Shown: in pieces, positions 1 to 10,886 of the stretch
How the letters are laid out: every line of letters starts with the position of its first letter
How positions within the stretch are numbered: the first letter of the stretch is position 1
Source of the DNA: Cladorhizidae sp. MBARI D1340-BT2
Taxonomy: Eukaryota; Porifera; Demospongiae; Poecilosclerida; Cladorhizidae
Length of the DNA: 64,000 nt
Assembly: GCA_028752905.1 (NCBI GenBank)
Contig: JAQNBH010000011.1
Location: 2,951,303-3,015,302 of the forward strand
Reading direction: 5' to 3'
Position numbers and translations under genes: made by a program
Notes under the pieces: generated by a model
Databases searched by the model: none
Told to the model about the DNA's origin: nothing
The model's input: only the letters and a program-made list of their open reading frames with translations

Positions 1-123
1 TTCAATATAAACTGGAACTTGAAAACTGGAACTTGATAATATCTTTTTTTAAGCACTTTACACAAAGTGCCTGCAAAGTCAATGGCCAGACCTTGCCAGA
101 GCCCCGCCCATGACACCTTTACC

Positions 124-1290
124 ATACTATCATTGCATTACTATCCTTGATTACTATCCTTGCAAAACTATCCTTGCATTACTATCCTTGCAAAACTATC
201 CTTGATTACTATCCTTTATCCTTGGTTACTATCCTTGCATTACTATCCTTGATTACTATCCTTCCATTACTATCTTTGCATTACTATCCTTGATTACTAT
301 CCTTGCATTACTATCCTTGATTACTATCCTTGCATTACTATCTTTTCATTACTATCCTTGGTTACTATCCTTGATTACTATCCTTTATCCTTGGTTACTA
401 TCCTTGATTACTATCCTTCCATTACTATCTTTGCATTACTATCCTTGATTACTATCCTTGCAGTACTATCATTGGTTACTATCCTTGCATAACTATCCTT
501 GCATTACTATCCTTGATTACTATCCTTGCAGTACTATCCTTGATTACTATCCTTGCAGTACTATCATTGGTTACTATCCTTTATCCTTGGTTACTATCCT
601 TGCATTACTTTCCTTGATTACTATCCTTTATCCTTGGTTACTATCCTTGATTACTGTCCTTGATTACTTTCCTTGATTACTATCCTTGGTTACTATCCTT
701 GGTTACTATCCTTGATTACTATCCTTGCATTACTATCCTTGATTACTATCCTTGCATTACTATCCTTGCATTACTATCCTTGGTTACTGCATTACTAGCC
801 TATCCTTGCATGCTTTGATTACTATCCCTGCATTACTAGCCTTGATTACTATCCTTACATGACTAGCCTTGATTACTATCCTTGCATGACTAGCCTTGAT
901 TACTATCCTTGCCTGACTATCCTTGCATGACTAGCCTTGCATGACTAGCCTTGATTACTATCCTTGCCTGACTAGCCTTGATTACTATCCTTGGTTACTA
1001 TCCTTGCATTACTATCCTTGGTTACTATCCTTGGTTACTATCCTTGATTACTATCCTTGATTACTAGCCTTGCATTACTAGCCTATCCTTGCATGCTTTG
1101 ATTACTATCCTTGCATTACTAGCCTTGATTACTATCCTTGCATTACTAGCCTTGCATGACTAGCCTTGATTACTATCCTTGCATTACTAGCCTTGCATGA
1201 CTAGCCTTGATTACTATCCTTGCATGACTAGCCTTGTGTTACTACTATCCTTGCATGACTAGCCTTGATTACTAGCCTTGCATTACTTTC
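124..1290. repeat. 13-14 bp minisatellite
   Basis: Tandem array built on the core ttactatccttg, joined by 'a' or 'ca', so the period is 13 to 14 bp. From about 830 onward a diverged form with gactagccttg is mixed in. Short open frames inside it are repeat artefacts. The 123 bases before it are ordinary unique sequence. Confidence 0.93.
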
Positions 1291-1638
1291 GTTACAAACT
1301 TCTGAACTGAAATAGACAAAAATTTGTTCCTGCGATCTTCACCAAATTTCAGGTGTAGACGAGGGACATTGTTGGGAAGAAACTATTAGACCTTACGAGG
1401 TTAGGTTTAGAACTCCGTGAGCAATGGGAACTTCTTGAAGTTGTGCGTTACTTTCTTTACATCAAAACATCGGACCCTGGACATCGACGTGCAGGCTCAG
1501 AGTAGATATCTCAGAGGCAAACATTGTCCTAGATATTGGCAGATCTTTAAATCCCCACACAAAACGTATCACGTAAGTGTAATATCTTATCTTAGATTAC
1601 AGCATGGAAAGTGTTTCGATCTCTCTCTCTCGATTACG
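1291..1638. other. unique DNA, no gene recognised
   Basis: Non-repetitive sequence between two arrays. A 77-codon open frame on the + strand lacks recognisable motifs and any clear splice context, so I do not call it coding. Confidence 0.6.
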
Positions 1639-1817
1639 GTTAAACCTTGACCTCACTTCCAAGCATTGCTGTGCCGTGTGTATATGAGATATCAGATATC
1701 AACAGGTTAAACCTTGACCTCGCTTCCAAGCGTTGCTGTGCGGTGTGTGTGAGGTATCGACAGGTTAAACCTTGACCTCACTTCCAAGCATTGCTGTGCG
1801 GTGTATTAGATATCAAC
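1639..1817. repeat. about 60-bp repeat, three copies
   Basis: Three tandem copies begin at about 1639, 1706 and 1764, each starting gttaaaccttgacc and ending in a gatatcaac-like stretch. Copy lengths differ (67, 58 and about 54 bp) through small indels in the GT-rich tail. Confidence 0.85.
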
Positions 1818-1931
1818 TAGAACCAACTTTTTCAAATTTCCCCAGGAGTGTATTTTCAGGTTCATTAAAAATAATCCACTACATGTACAAATATTTTTTT
1901 AATCTTTCACGTCATGATTTTATGACCTGTC

Positions 1932-2358
1932 CCTAGGCTTAGGAGCAGGCAGAAGCTGCTAGGGACAGGCATGTAGCTAGGGCTAGGGCAATGTCTAGGC
2001 TTAGGAGCAGGCAGAAGCTGCTAGGGACAGGGCAGTAGCTAGGGCTAGGGACAAGCAGAAGCTAGGGCTAGGGCAATGTCTAGGCTTAGGAGCAGGCAGA
2101 AGCTGCTAGGGACAGGGCAGTGGCTAGGGACAGGGCAGTAGCTAGGGCAATGTCTAGGCTTAGGAGCAGGCAGAAGCTGCTAGGGACAGGGCAGTAGCTA
2201 GGGCTAGGGACAGGGCAGTAGCTAGGGCAATGTCTAGGCTTAGGAGCAGGCAGAAGCTGCTAGGGACAGGGCAGTAGCTAGGGCAATGTCTAGGGCTATG
2301 GACAGTGCAGTAGTTAGGCTAGGGCTAGGGGTGGTGCAGTAGTTAGGGTTTGGGACAG
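1932..2358. repeat. GGGCTA-rich minisatellite
   Basis: Irregular array mixing the pieces tagggacagggcagtagc, tagggcaatgtctaggc and ttaggagcaggcagaagc. Copies differ in which pieces they keep, as expected from unequal exchange. GGG runs are frequent on the + strand. Confidence 0.88.
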
Positions 2359-2412
2359 GGCAATAGTGAATGTTGACAATGTAGCTAGGATATTTGAGTG
2401 TTGCTGTGAGGG

Positions 2413-2668
2413 AACCAATCCATGTTGTGGGGAACCAGTCCATAGAACCAGCCCAAGTTGTAGAGAACCAGCCCATGTTGTAGAGAACCAGCCCATGTTG
2501 TGGGAAACCAGTCCATAGAACCAGCCCATGTTGTAGAGAACCAGCCCATGTTGTAGAGAACCAGCCCATGTTGTGGGAAACCAGTCCATAGAACCAGCCC
2601 ATGTTGTAGAGAACCAGCCCATGTTGTGGGAAACCAGTCCATAGAACCAGCCCATGTTGTAGAGAACT
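2413..2668. repeat. 20-bp minisatellite with compound unit
   Basis: Repeats of ccagcccatgttgtagagaa alternate with a variant carrying gtgggaaaccagtccatag. Overlapping minus-strand open frames here are artefacts of the array. Confidence 0.9.
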
Positions 2669-2974
2669 AAATACCTCAAGTTATGGAGAACCAGCCGCAT
2701 TCTAGAAAATAGTGACTTCCAAATACTCTTGCCCTCAGATAATGGATGCACCAAACTAGCCATACCTACACCTGTTGTCATAGCAATCATCTAGAGCCCC
2801 CTCCCCTCATAAGAAGAGCTGCTGAGAAACAGTTCTCTTTCTTCTCCAGGGCATGGCCATTATGAATATGTGTCTCTCTATACAGCTATGTAGCTCTCTC
2901 TCTTTACTGCTTAGTGGTGGGTGTGGTCACCCAGTGGTGGGTGTGACTGCAAGAATTGAGACCTGAGTAGTAAA
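2669..2974. other. unique spacer DNA
   Basis: About 300 bases of unique sequence between two arrays, with short CT runs near 2875-2903. I see no gene. Confidence 0.6.
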
Positions 2975-5900
2975 GCTAGCAACAACAGTCCACGTGGTGT
3001 CAAGACTAGCAACAACAGTCCACATGGTGTCAAGACTAGCAACAACAGTCCACATGGTGTCAAGACTAGCAACAACAGTCCACATGGTGTCAAGACTAGC
3101 AACAACAGTCCACATGGTGTCAACACTAGCAACAACAGTCCACATGGTGTCAACACTAGCAACAACAGTCCACATGGTGTCAACACTAGCAACAACAGTC
3201 CACATGGTAGCAACAACAGTCCACATGGTGTCAAGACTAGCAACAACAGTCCACATGGTGTCAACACTAGCAACAACAGTCCACATGGTGTCAAGACTAG
3301 CAACAACAGTCCACATGGTGTCAAGACTAGCAACAACAGTCCACATGGTGCCAAGACTAGCAACAACAGTCCACATGGTGTCAAGACTAGCAACAACAGT
3401 CCACATGGTGTCAAGACTAGCAACAACAGTCCACATGGTGTCAAGCCTAGCAACAACAGTCCACATGGTGTCAAGCCTAGCAACAACAGTCCACATGGTG
3501 CCAAGACTAGCAACAACAGTCCACATGGTGTCAAGACTAGCAACAACAGTCCACATGTTGCCAAGACTAGCAACAACAGTCCACATGGTGTCAAGACTAG
3601 CAACAACAGTCCACATGGTGTCAAGACTAGCAACAACAGTCCACATGGTAGCAACAACAGTCCACATGGTGTCAAGACTAGCAACAACAGTCCACATGGT
3701 GCCAAGACTAGCAACAACAGTCCACATGGTGTCAAGACTAGCAACAACAGTCCACATGGTGTCAAGACTAGCAACAACAGTCCACATGGTGTCAAGACTA
3801 GCAACAACAGTCCACATGGTGTCAAGACTAGCAACAACAGTCCACATGGTGTCAAGACTAGCAACAACAGTCCACATGGTGTCAAGACTAGCAACAACAG
3901 TCCACATGTTGCCAAGACTAGCAACAACAGTCCACATGGTGTCAAGACTAGCAACAACAGTCCACATGGTGTCAAGACTAGCAACAACAGTCCACATGGT
4001 AGCAACAACAGTCCACATGGTGTCAACACTAGCAACAACAGTCCACATGGTGTCAAGACTAGCAACAACAGTCCACATGGTGCCAAGACTAGCAACAACA
4101 GTCCACATGGTGCCAAGACTAGCAACAACAGTCCACATGGTGTCAAGACTAGCAACAACAGTCCACATGGTGTCAAGACTAGCAACAACAGTCCACATGG
4201 TGTCAAGACTAGCAACAACAGTCCACATGGTGCCAACAACAGTCCACATGGTGTCAAGACTAGCAACAACAGTCCACATGGTGTCAACACTAGCAACAAC
4301 AGTCCACATGGTGTCAACACTAGCAACAACAGTCCACATGGTGTCAAGACTAGCAACAACAGTCCACATGGTGTCAAGACTAGCAACAACAGTCCACATG
4401 GTGTCAAGACTAGCAACAACAGTCCACATGGTGCCAACAACAGTCCACATGGTGTCAAGACTAGCAACAACAGTCCACATGGTGCCAAGACTAGCAACAA
4501 CAGTCCACATGGTGCCAAGACTAGCAACAACAGTCCACATGGTGTCAAGACTAGCAACAACAGTCCACATGGTGCCAACAACAGTCCACATGGTGTCAAG
4601 ACTAGCAACAACAGTCCACATGGTGTCAAGACTAGCAACAACAGTCCACATGGTGTCAAGACTAGCAACAACAGTCCACGTGGTGTCAAGACTAGCAACA
4701 ACAGTCCACGTGGTGTCAAGACTAGCAACAACAGTCCACATGGTGTCAAGACTAGCAACAACAGTCCACATGGTGTCAACACTAGCAACAACAGTCCACA
4801 TGGTGTCAAGACTAGCAACAACAGTCCACATGGTGTCAAGACTAGCAACAACAGTCCACATGGTGCCAAGACTAGCAACAACAGTCCACATGGTGCCAAG
4901 ACTAGCAACAACAGTCCACATGGTGTCAAGACTAGCAACAACAGTCCACATGGTGTCAAGACTAGCAACAACAGTCCACATAGTGCCAAGACTAGCAACA
5001 ACAGTCCACATGGTGTCAAGACTAGCAACAACAGTCCACATGGTGTCAAGACTAGCAACAACAGTCCACATGGTGTCAACACTAGCAACAACAGTCCACA
5101 TGGTGTCAAGACTAGCAACAACAGTCCACATGGTGTCAAGACTAGCAACAACAGTCCACATGGTGTCAAGACTAGCAACAACAGTCCACATGGTGTCAAG
5201 ACTAGCAACAACAGTCCACATGGTGTCAAGACTAGCAACAACAGTCCACATGGTAGCAACAACAGTCCACATGGTGTCAACACTAGCAACAACAGTCCAC
5301 ATGGTGTCAAGACTAGCAACAACAGTCCACATGGTGTCAAGACTAGCAACAACAGTCCACATGGTGTCAAGACTAGCAACAACAGTCCACATGGTGTCAA
5401 GACTAGCAACAACAGTCCACATGTTGCCAAGACTAGCAACAACAGTCCACATGGTGCCAAGACTAGCAACAACAGTCCACATGGTGTCAAGACTAGCAAC
5501 AACAGTCCACATGGTGTCAAGACTAGCAACAACAGTCCACATGGTGTCAAGACTAGCAACAACAGTCCACATGGTGCCAACAACAGTCCACATGGTGTCA
5601 AGACTAGCAACAACAGTCCACATGGTGTCAAGACTAGCAACAACAGTCCACATGGTGTCAAGACTAGCAACAACAGTCCACATGGTGTCAAGACTAGCAA
5701 CAACAGTCCACATGGTGCCAAGACTAGCAACAACAGTCCACATGGTGTCAAGACTAGCAACAACAGTCCACATGGTGTCAAGACTAGCAACAACAGTCCA
5801 CATGGTGTCAAGACTAGCAACAACAGTCCACATGGTGTCAAGACTAGCAACAACAGTCCACATGGTGTCAAGACTAGCAACAACAGTCCACATGGTAGCA

Positions 5901-6799
5901 ACAACAGTCCACATGGTGTCAACACTAGCAACAACAGTCCACATGGTGTCAAGACTAGCAACAACAGTCCACATGGTGCCAAGACTAGCAACAACAGTCC
6001 ACATGGTGTCAAGACTAGCAACAACAGTCCACATGGTGTCAAGACTAGCAACAACAGTCCACATGGTGTCAACACTAGCAACAACAGTCCACATGGTGTC
6101 AAGACTAGCAACAACAGTCCACATGGTGTCAAGACTAGCAACAACAGTCCACATGGTGTCAAGACTAGCAACAACAGTCCACATGGTGTCAAGACTAGCA
6201 ACAACAGTCCACATGGTGTCAAGACTAGCAACAACAGTCCACATGGTGTCAAGACTAGCAACAACAGTCCACATGGTGCCAAGACTAGCAACAACAGTCC
6301 ACATGGTGCCAAGACTAGCAACAACAGTCCACATGGTGTCAAGACTAGCAACAACAGTCCACATGGTGTCAAGACTAGCAACAACAGTCCACATGGTGTC
6401 AAGACTAGCAACAACAGTCCACATGGTGTCAAGACTAGCAACAACAGTCCACATGGTGTCAAGACTAGCAACAACAGTCCACATGGTGTCAAGACTAGCA
6501 ACAACAGTCCACATGGTGTCAAGACTAGCAACAACAGTCCACATGGTGTCAAGACTAGCAACAACAGTCCACATGGTGTCAAGACTAGCAACAACAGTCC
6601 ACATGGTGTCAACACTAGCAACAACAGTCCACATGGTGTCAAGACTAGCAACAACAGTCCACATGGTGTCAAGACTAGCAACAACAGTCCACATGGTGTC
6701 AAGACTAGCAACAACAGTCCACATGGTGCCAAGACTAGCAACAACAGTCAACATGGTGCCAAGACTAGCAACAACAGTCCACATGGTGTCAAGACTAGT
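2975..6799. repeat. 30-bp minisatellite, about 127 units
   Basis: A 3.8-kb array of a 30-bp unit containing agcaacaacagtccacatgg. Nearly every unit is 30 bp. A minority are 21 bp because of the same 9-bp loss (for example near 3208, 3648, 4001, 4230, 4431, 5254, 5576 and 5894). All lengths are multiples of three, so one + frame and two - frames stay open for about 1,280 codons each. Variant units recur in the same order: a block with catgttgcc followed two units later by a 21-bp unit occurs near 3556 and again about 351 bp later. That indicates block duplication. I treat the long open frames as by-products, not genes. Confidence 0.95.
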
Positions 6800-7544
6800 G
6801 TTGATTTTTTTGTTGGCTCAGAGTTGCTTGTTAATTGCTGAGCTAAACGAGGAGTTGGTTATAAAATAATCTGAGGCTGAGAGGGTGTGGCCAATGAATA
6901 GGTTGTTGGCGATGTGGCAGTGCAGATGCTTTTCAGTCGCATGCCTACGTCACTAACACGATAGGAACAAGTCTCAGTGCATGGGCCCACTCTGAAGAGC
7001 CACTGACTTCATGGGATTTCAGTTCTCTGAGAGTTCTTTAAGGCTGGTTCACAAGACAACGCCAACAGCGTCGCGACGTGTCCTCAAGCATCGTGTGAAC
7101 CATGTGACGTATTCTAGCTTTAGGACGCGACGTTCGGATAGACTTGAGTTCTATTTTTGTGTCCAGGTGTCCTCATCCGTACAGCCAATCAGATTATTTC
7201 TTCATCGCATGTGATTTTGTCAACCATGCATTATTTAGAAAGCTACGCTAAGCAGAGTTCTAAGCAATGGATGTGCTCCTCGTAATCTTCAGAGCTGTCG
7301 TCAAAGTCGGATTCCCAAGTATTCGAGCTTTCGCCATCTTCAATAACGAGGTCGAAGGTCGGAATTCCATTCACAACGCGCATCTTGGAACAACATTGTG
7401 GACCATGAGGACGTGTTAGAATGCTTGAGGACGCGATGCGACGCATCAGAAAAAAGGTATTGCCATCCTTCCACTTCATGTTGCTGAAGTGTTAGCCAGC
7501 CAGCCTAATAGAACTAGCACTTATCATCACAGATTGACTGGAGA
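6800..7544. other. unique DNA with a decayed inverted-repeat element
   Basis: Sequence near 7066-7096 (gcgtcgcgacgtgtcctcaa) recurs in inverted, imperfect form near 7417-7445, about 350 bp apart. This looks like the arms of an old DNA transposon. A minus-strand open frame of 78 codons (7243-7479), with an acidic stretch near its end, lies between and across the arms. I do not recognise it. Confidence 0.4.
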
Positions 7545-7570
7545 GATAATCATGCACACGTGTTAATGGA

Positions 7571-8140
7571 ATGACAGCAGAGACCCAGCAAAAGCGTTGG
7601 TGGGAGGCTACCAGCAAACCTAACGAGACAGCTACCCAGGGGACGGCACACTTTTGGGGTTACTGCGTGACAGACTGTGCCACGCCCATGGAAGCTGGCA
7701 AGAAGTTCACCACAGAACACGCCCTCCGGATGCTACCCAGCAATGTAGCACCGTGGGTGCGGACATAGAAACCTCAGACTCTAAAACAAGTTGGCAGACT
7801 AACAGATCAGTACCTGCGAGACCGCAACCTCGACTATAGCATCCTCAGGAAGCAGAAAAGGTGGACGCCTTACCAAAAGCCATCATACGCGGATGGCAAG
7901 AGACCGACCACACCCTCAGAAGTTGACAAGCCCAGCGGCACAGAATCTGGCAAAGGCACAGCCCCTCCCACATAACTAACCAGCAAACGCCTTTCTGATA
8001 GTGGAGGCAAGCATCGTCTGGCAAAATACTTTGACAAGGTTAAGGGACCCTTTTGTTTGGGATGCAAAGACTGGAGACACATAGCAGCTCATTGTCCCAA
8101 AGAAAACCGTTTTTGCTTGCGAGCCAGTATGCAAGCATAA
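7571..8140 (+). pseudogene. Gag relic: SCAN-like segment plus CCHC zinc knuckle
   Basis: One frame reads from 7571 to the stop at 8138-8140 and is interrupted by stops at 7766-7768 and 7973-7975. Around the first stop, the residues LPSNVAPWVRT, then KPQTLKQVGRLTDQYL, match the later helices of SCAN-type Gag domains (an LP..L..WVR pattern followed by a helix with LxDxYL). Further on, a perfect C-x2-C-x4-H-x4-C nucleocapsid knuckle (CLGCKDWRHIAAHC) appears near 8056-8100. Gag would form the particle and bind RNA. With two in-frame stops this copy is dead. The N-terminal part of Gag is not recognisable. Confidence 0.7.
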
Positions 8141-8171
8141 TGACGACGACCTCATTCGAGGCTAATCAATG

Positions 8172-8445
8172 GTGGCGACGCCCAGTTCAAGCTGGACACA
8201 GCTGCATCACCCTCACTCGTCCCTCGCTCCGCTATCTCCAAGGAGATATTGACAGGATAAAAGCTCTCCATGGTGTGGGTTAAGGGGCCACCAGTGGAAT
8301 TAGACTTGGCAGAAGTCAGCATAAACATAGATGGAACTCAAGCTGACTTACAGTTGCTGTTACTGGTGGCATGGGCACGGATGCATTGCTGGGCCAAGAC
8401 ATGCCCTTCATAAATCAGCTACGCAAGCCCATGGTGGATGAAAGG
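8172..8445 (+). pseudogene. retroviral-type aspartic protease relic
   Basis: In the same frame as Gag, FKLDTAASPSLVP (active site at 8192-8206) matches the LDTGAS-type catalytic loop, but Gly of the D-T-G triad is Ala here. A stop at 8258-8260 follows. The reading then shifts to another frame near 8360, where GTDALLGQDM corresponds to the conserved ILG.D segment near the protease C-terminus. The enzyme would have matured the Gag-Pol product. The stop, the frameshift and the altered triad show it is inactive. The region 8446-8778 continues with degraded Pol linker sequence. Confidence 0.65.
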
Positions 8446-8778
8446 AGCAAGATGGAGGTTCCTCTCTGCTCGGTGCAGACAAGGAAGAAAACAGTCGAGC
8501 AACAACAGCAGATATGTACAATAGCTGATGACGACCAAGCACCTGCTCAATCACATGCAACTGTCATTCCCTGGCAACAGCTTGTTGGACTTGACCACTG
8601 ATATGATAGCTCCAACCAAGCACAGGATCAAGATGTCTCCATCTCGGAAGAGGTAAGAAGCTCACCGACGAGCAAACACTCAGCAGGCAGATGTAGGTGA
8701 CGAGTTTAAACAGAACACAGCCATGAGGATGCAGACTCGTCGAACAAGGATGCTTTCCACCTGTCGCATACATACACA

Positions 8779-9949
8779 CATGTAAATAAACTCATCCAAG
8801 AACAGCAGCAAGACCCGACTATGCAGTCAGCTAGACAAGATGCAGAGAGGGGAGACACCAGCTTTGTCTACCAAGATGGAGTCTTGTACAGACACTGTAC
8901 CGACCAGTTGCAGAACGATGCTCTGCAGTTGCTTCTATCACAAGCAAGCAGGAACACAGCCATCCGAGTGGCTCACACTGTACCAATGGTAGGGCACCTG
9001 GGTTTCGAACACACTAAGTACCGCTTACTCCAACACTTCTACTGGCCCACACTCGCTAGAGATGTCAGGGAGGCATGCAAATCATGCCCACAATGTCAGA
9101 AGGCTGTGAGAAGACCCAGCAGCCAGGCACCACTGATTCCCCTTCCCATCATGGCAGAGTCCTTCGCCAGGGTAGCTATTGATATGGTTGGGCTGTTGAC
9201 AAGAACTAAAGTAGGCAACAAATACATCCTGACAGTGGCTACTTCCCTGGTGGGTAGGTTCTCTCTATTGGGAATTCCAGCAGAAATCCCCGACCAGGGG
9301 GCGAATTTCATTTCCAAATTGATGCAAGACCTCTACAAGCTCTTGGGAGTCGAACCAATAAGAACCTCACCTTATCACCCCCAGACAAATGGAGCCATTG
9401 AACGGTTCCATGGCACTCTCAAGGCTATGCTAAAGAAGTATGAGCAAGACCGAAGAAGTTGGAACGCCCTCTTTCCCTACCTACTATTTGCCTACAGGGA
9501 AGTCCCAAACTGAAGCACTGGCTTTTTGCCGTTGGACCACATGTTTGGGCCGCATGTGAGGGGGCCCCCTAGATGTATTGAAGAGTAGCTGGACCCACAA
9601 TGATGCTCCATAAACCACAACCCTTGAATGGATGCTAGAATTGCGATCCAGGCTTGACCAGATAACGGACATCGCCCTTCAGACCCAGACAGAGGTGCAA
9701 GCTGAAACCAAAACTAGATATGATCAACATACTAAGCAACGACACTTCGATGTGGGCGATCAAATCCTAGTACTTATGCCAGTGAAATTGACTGCTCAAT
9801 GGACTGGTCCGTACTTAGTTGAGAACAAACTCCCTCCTGTGACGTACACCGTCGGGATGCCTGATAAGAGGAAGAAGACCCGCACCATACACATCAACAT
9901 GATGAAGCTGTGGCATCTGCCAGCAGCAGCAGTATTCTCCACATCATAA
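8779..9949 (+). pseudogene. integrase relic (HHCC, D-D-E core, GPY C-terminus)
   Basis: Open from about 8779 to 9513, then broken by frameshifts and stops, and open again from 9632 to the stop at 9947-9949. The first part shows the zinc-binding region (VAH, then GHLGFEHTK, FYW and CKSCPQC). The catalytic core has IDMVG (first Asp), PDQGANF (second Asp) and TNGAIERFHGTLK (Glu), with the usual 35-residue spacing between the second Asp and Glu. The stretch between the two Asp residues is only about 36 residues because some 20 residues, including the usual DY..R.. segment, are missing. After the break, DVGDQILVL and QWTGPYLVE form the GPY-type C-terminal module. The internal loss and frame breaks make it non-functional. 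Confidence 0.85.
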
Positions 9950-10097
9950 AAACGAGTAGGGGAAGACGACCCTGGCCTGCCTTCACCACCCTCCCGGAGG
10001 CAGACACTGAGTTGATGCTAGGGCCTGATCTGACCACCAAGCGTTATCTGCCTCATTGGCCAGCACCCCGAGGTGTTGACTAACATACCTGACCTTA

Positions 10098-10565
10098 CAC
10101 AAGCAGCACAGCTACATATTGACACTGGTACTTCACTGCCGACATGCACTAACCCACAGACTGTCCCCACTGGCAGAGAAAGATCGACCAGGAGAACAGA
10201 CTATGCTAGATGGAGGCATAATAGAATGATGCTATAGCCCTTGGACATCAGCTATTGTCCCGGTGGCGAATAAGGACGGGACGAGTATGCATTGACTACC
10301 GCCAAGTCAATAAGGTTACTCAACCTGACCCTTATCCGATGCCCCGGATAGAAGAGCTACTAGAATCACTTGGAAAGGCTAAACTTCATCTCCACCCTCG
10401 ACATGACATGTTGAAGGGTTCAAGTGCCAGTAGCTCCCAGAGACAAGACAGCCTTTAAGTCTAGGAAAGGGAAGTACATGTATCGATTTCTACGCATGCC
10501 CTTTGGACTCAAGGATGCTCTGTCTGTACAGTTCCATTCAATTTACTATGATGAAGGGAGTTCTC
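10098..10565 (+). pseudogene. reverse transcriptase relic, truncated
   Basis: Starting with HIDTGTS near 10115, the sequence follows the N-terminus of Gypsy reverse transcriptase in shifting frames. GIIE with a stop just after it is followed by SPWTSAIVP, then CIDYRQVNKVTQPDPYPMPR (10285-10344), then LESLGKAK, then KTAF, and YRFLRMPFGLKDA near 10480-10520. The catalytic YxDD box and RNase H are absent because the copy ends near 10565. It lies directly after integrase with only a short linker of about 150 bases and no LTR, so both belong to one element. Confidence 0.8.
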
Positions 10566-10739
10566 CCAAGGTGGGGGGGGGGGGTGGGGAGAAACAGCGC
10601 CATACATGGCTATGCGTGGGGCATCACCCATTATCCCTAGTAGTGGTGAATATCATTCTGCCTGTTGTTGTTGTTGTTATAGCTACGAGGGGAAAATCAT
10701 ATGGTATATGTTGACTTGCTGTGCCCACACTTGTTTCAG

Positions 10740-10886
10740 ATTGGCCAGGCAACAGGTCCACCTCCGATGCCCGAATTCTCCAATCCTGCTCTCAAAGACT
10801 TTACCCTCAGATGCCTCGAAATCAAACCAAAAGATAGACCCACTTCTATGGAACTTCTCAAACATCCCCTTTTCACCCACCTCTAG
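10740..10886 (+). CDS. last exon of a MAP3K-like protein kinase gene
   Basis: A 48-codon exon ending in TAG (10884-10886). It is preceded by a good 3' splice site (pyrimidine-rich, ending ttgtttcag at 10739) and enters in phase 0. It encodes the C-terminal end of a kinase catalytic domain: a segment rich in Pro (TGPPPMPEF), then LKDFTLRCLEIKPKDRPTS with the conserved Arg of subdomain XI, and ELLKHPLF, the usual closing helix. The pattern RCLE..P.DRP.S.ELLKHP is most like MEKK1/MAP3K1-type and other STE11-family kinases, which phosphorylate MAP2Ks. Earlier exons are not visible and must lie upstream, beyond the retroelement or before the window. An isolated processed or duplicated fragment is possible, though the intact splice site and absence of stops favour a real exon. 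Confidence 0.6.
   Translation: MGQATGPPPMPEFSNPALKDFTLRCLEIKPKDRPTSMELLKHPLFTHL

Larger units (their letters stand above)
7545..10565 (+). mobile_element. decayed Ty3/Gypsy element, Gmr1-like order (Gag-PR-IN-RT)
   Basis: One relic on the + strand carries, in order, a SCAN-like Gag segment with a CCHC knuckle, an aspartic protease, an integrase with a GPY-type C-terminus, and then the start of a reverse transcriptase. Standard Ty3/Gypsy elements place integrase last. Integrase before reverse transcriptase with Gypsy-type sequences is the published arrangement of the Gmr1 group, and SCAN-like Gag regions are also known from Gmr1-like elements. Every module has stop codons or frameshifts, and I see no LTRs. 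The copy breaks off inside the palm of reverse transcriptase, next to a G-run near 10571. It lies in what is probably an intron of the MAP3K-like gene, on the same strand. Boundaries are approximate. Confidence 0.8.

Noticed and set aside
2975..6799. Regular short repeats resembling a CRISPR array
   Set aside because: Units are contiguous with no unique spacers, and the host is eukaryotic; the same applies to every other array here.
2911..6869. Three overlapping open frames of about 1,280-1,290 codons (one +, two -)
   Set aside because: All are translations of the 30-bp array; any stop-free 30-bp unit stays open in its frames. No splice sites, domain or codon pattern supports coding.
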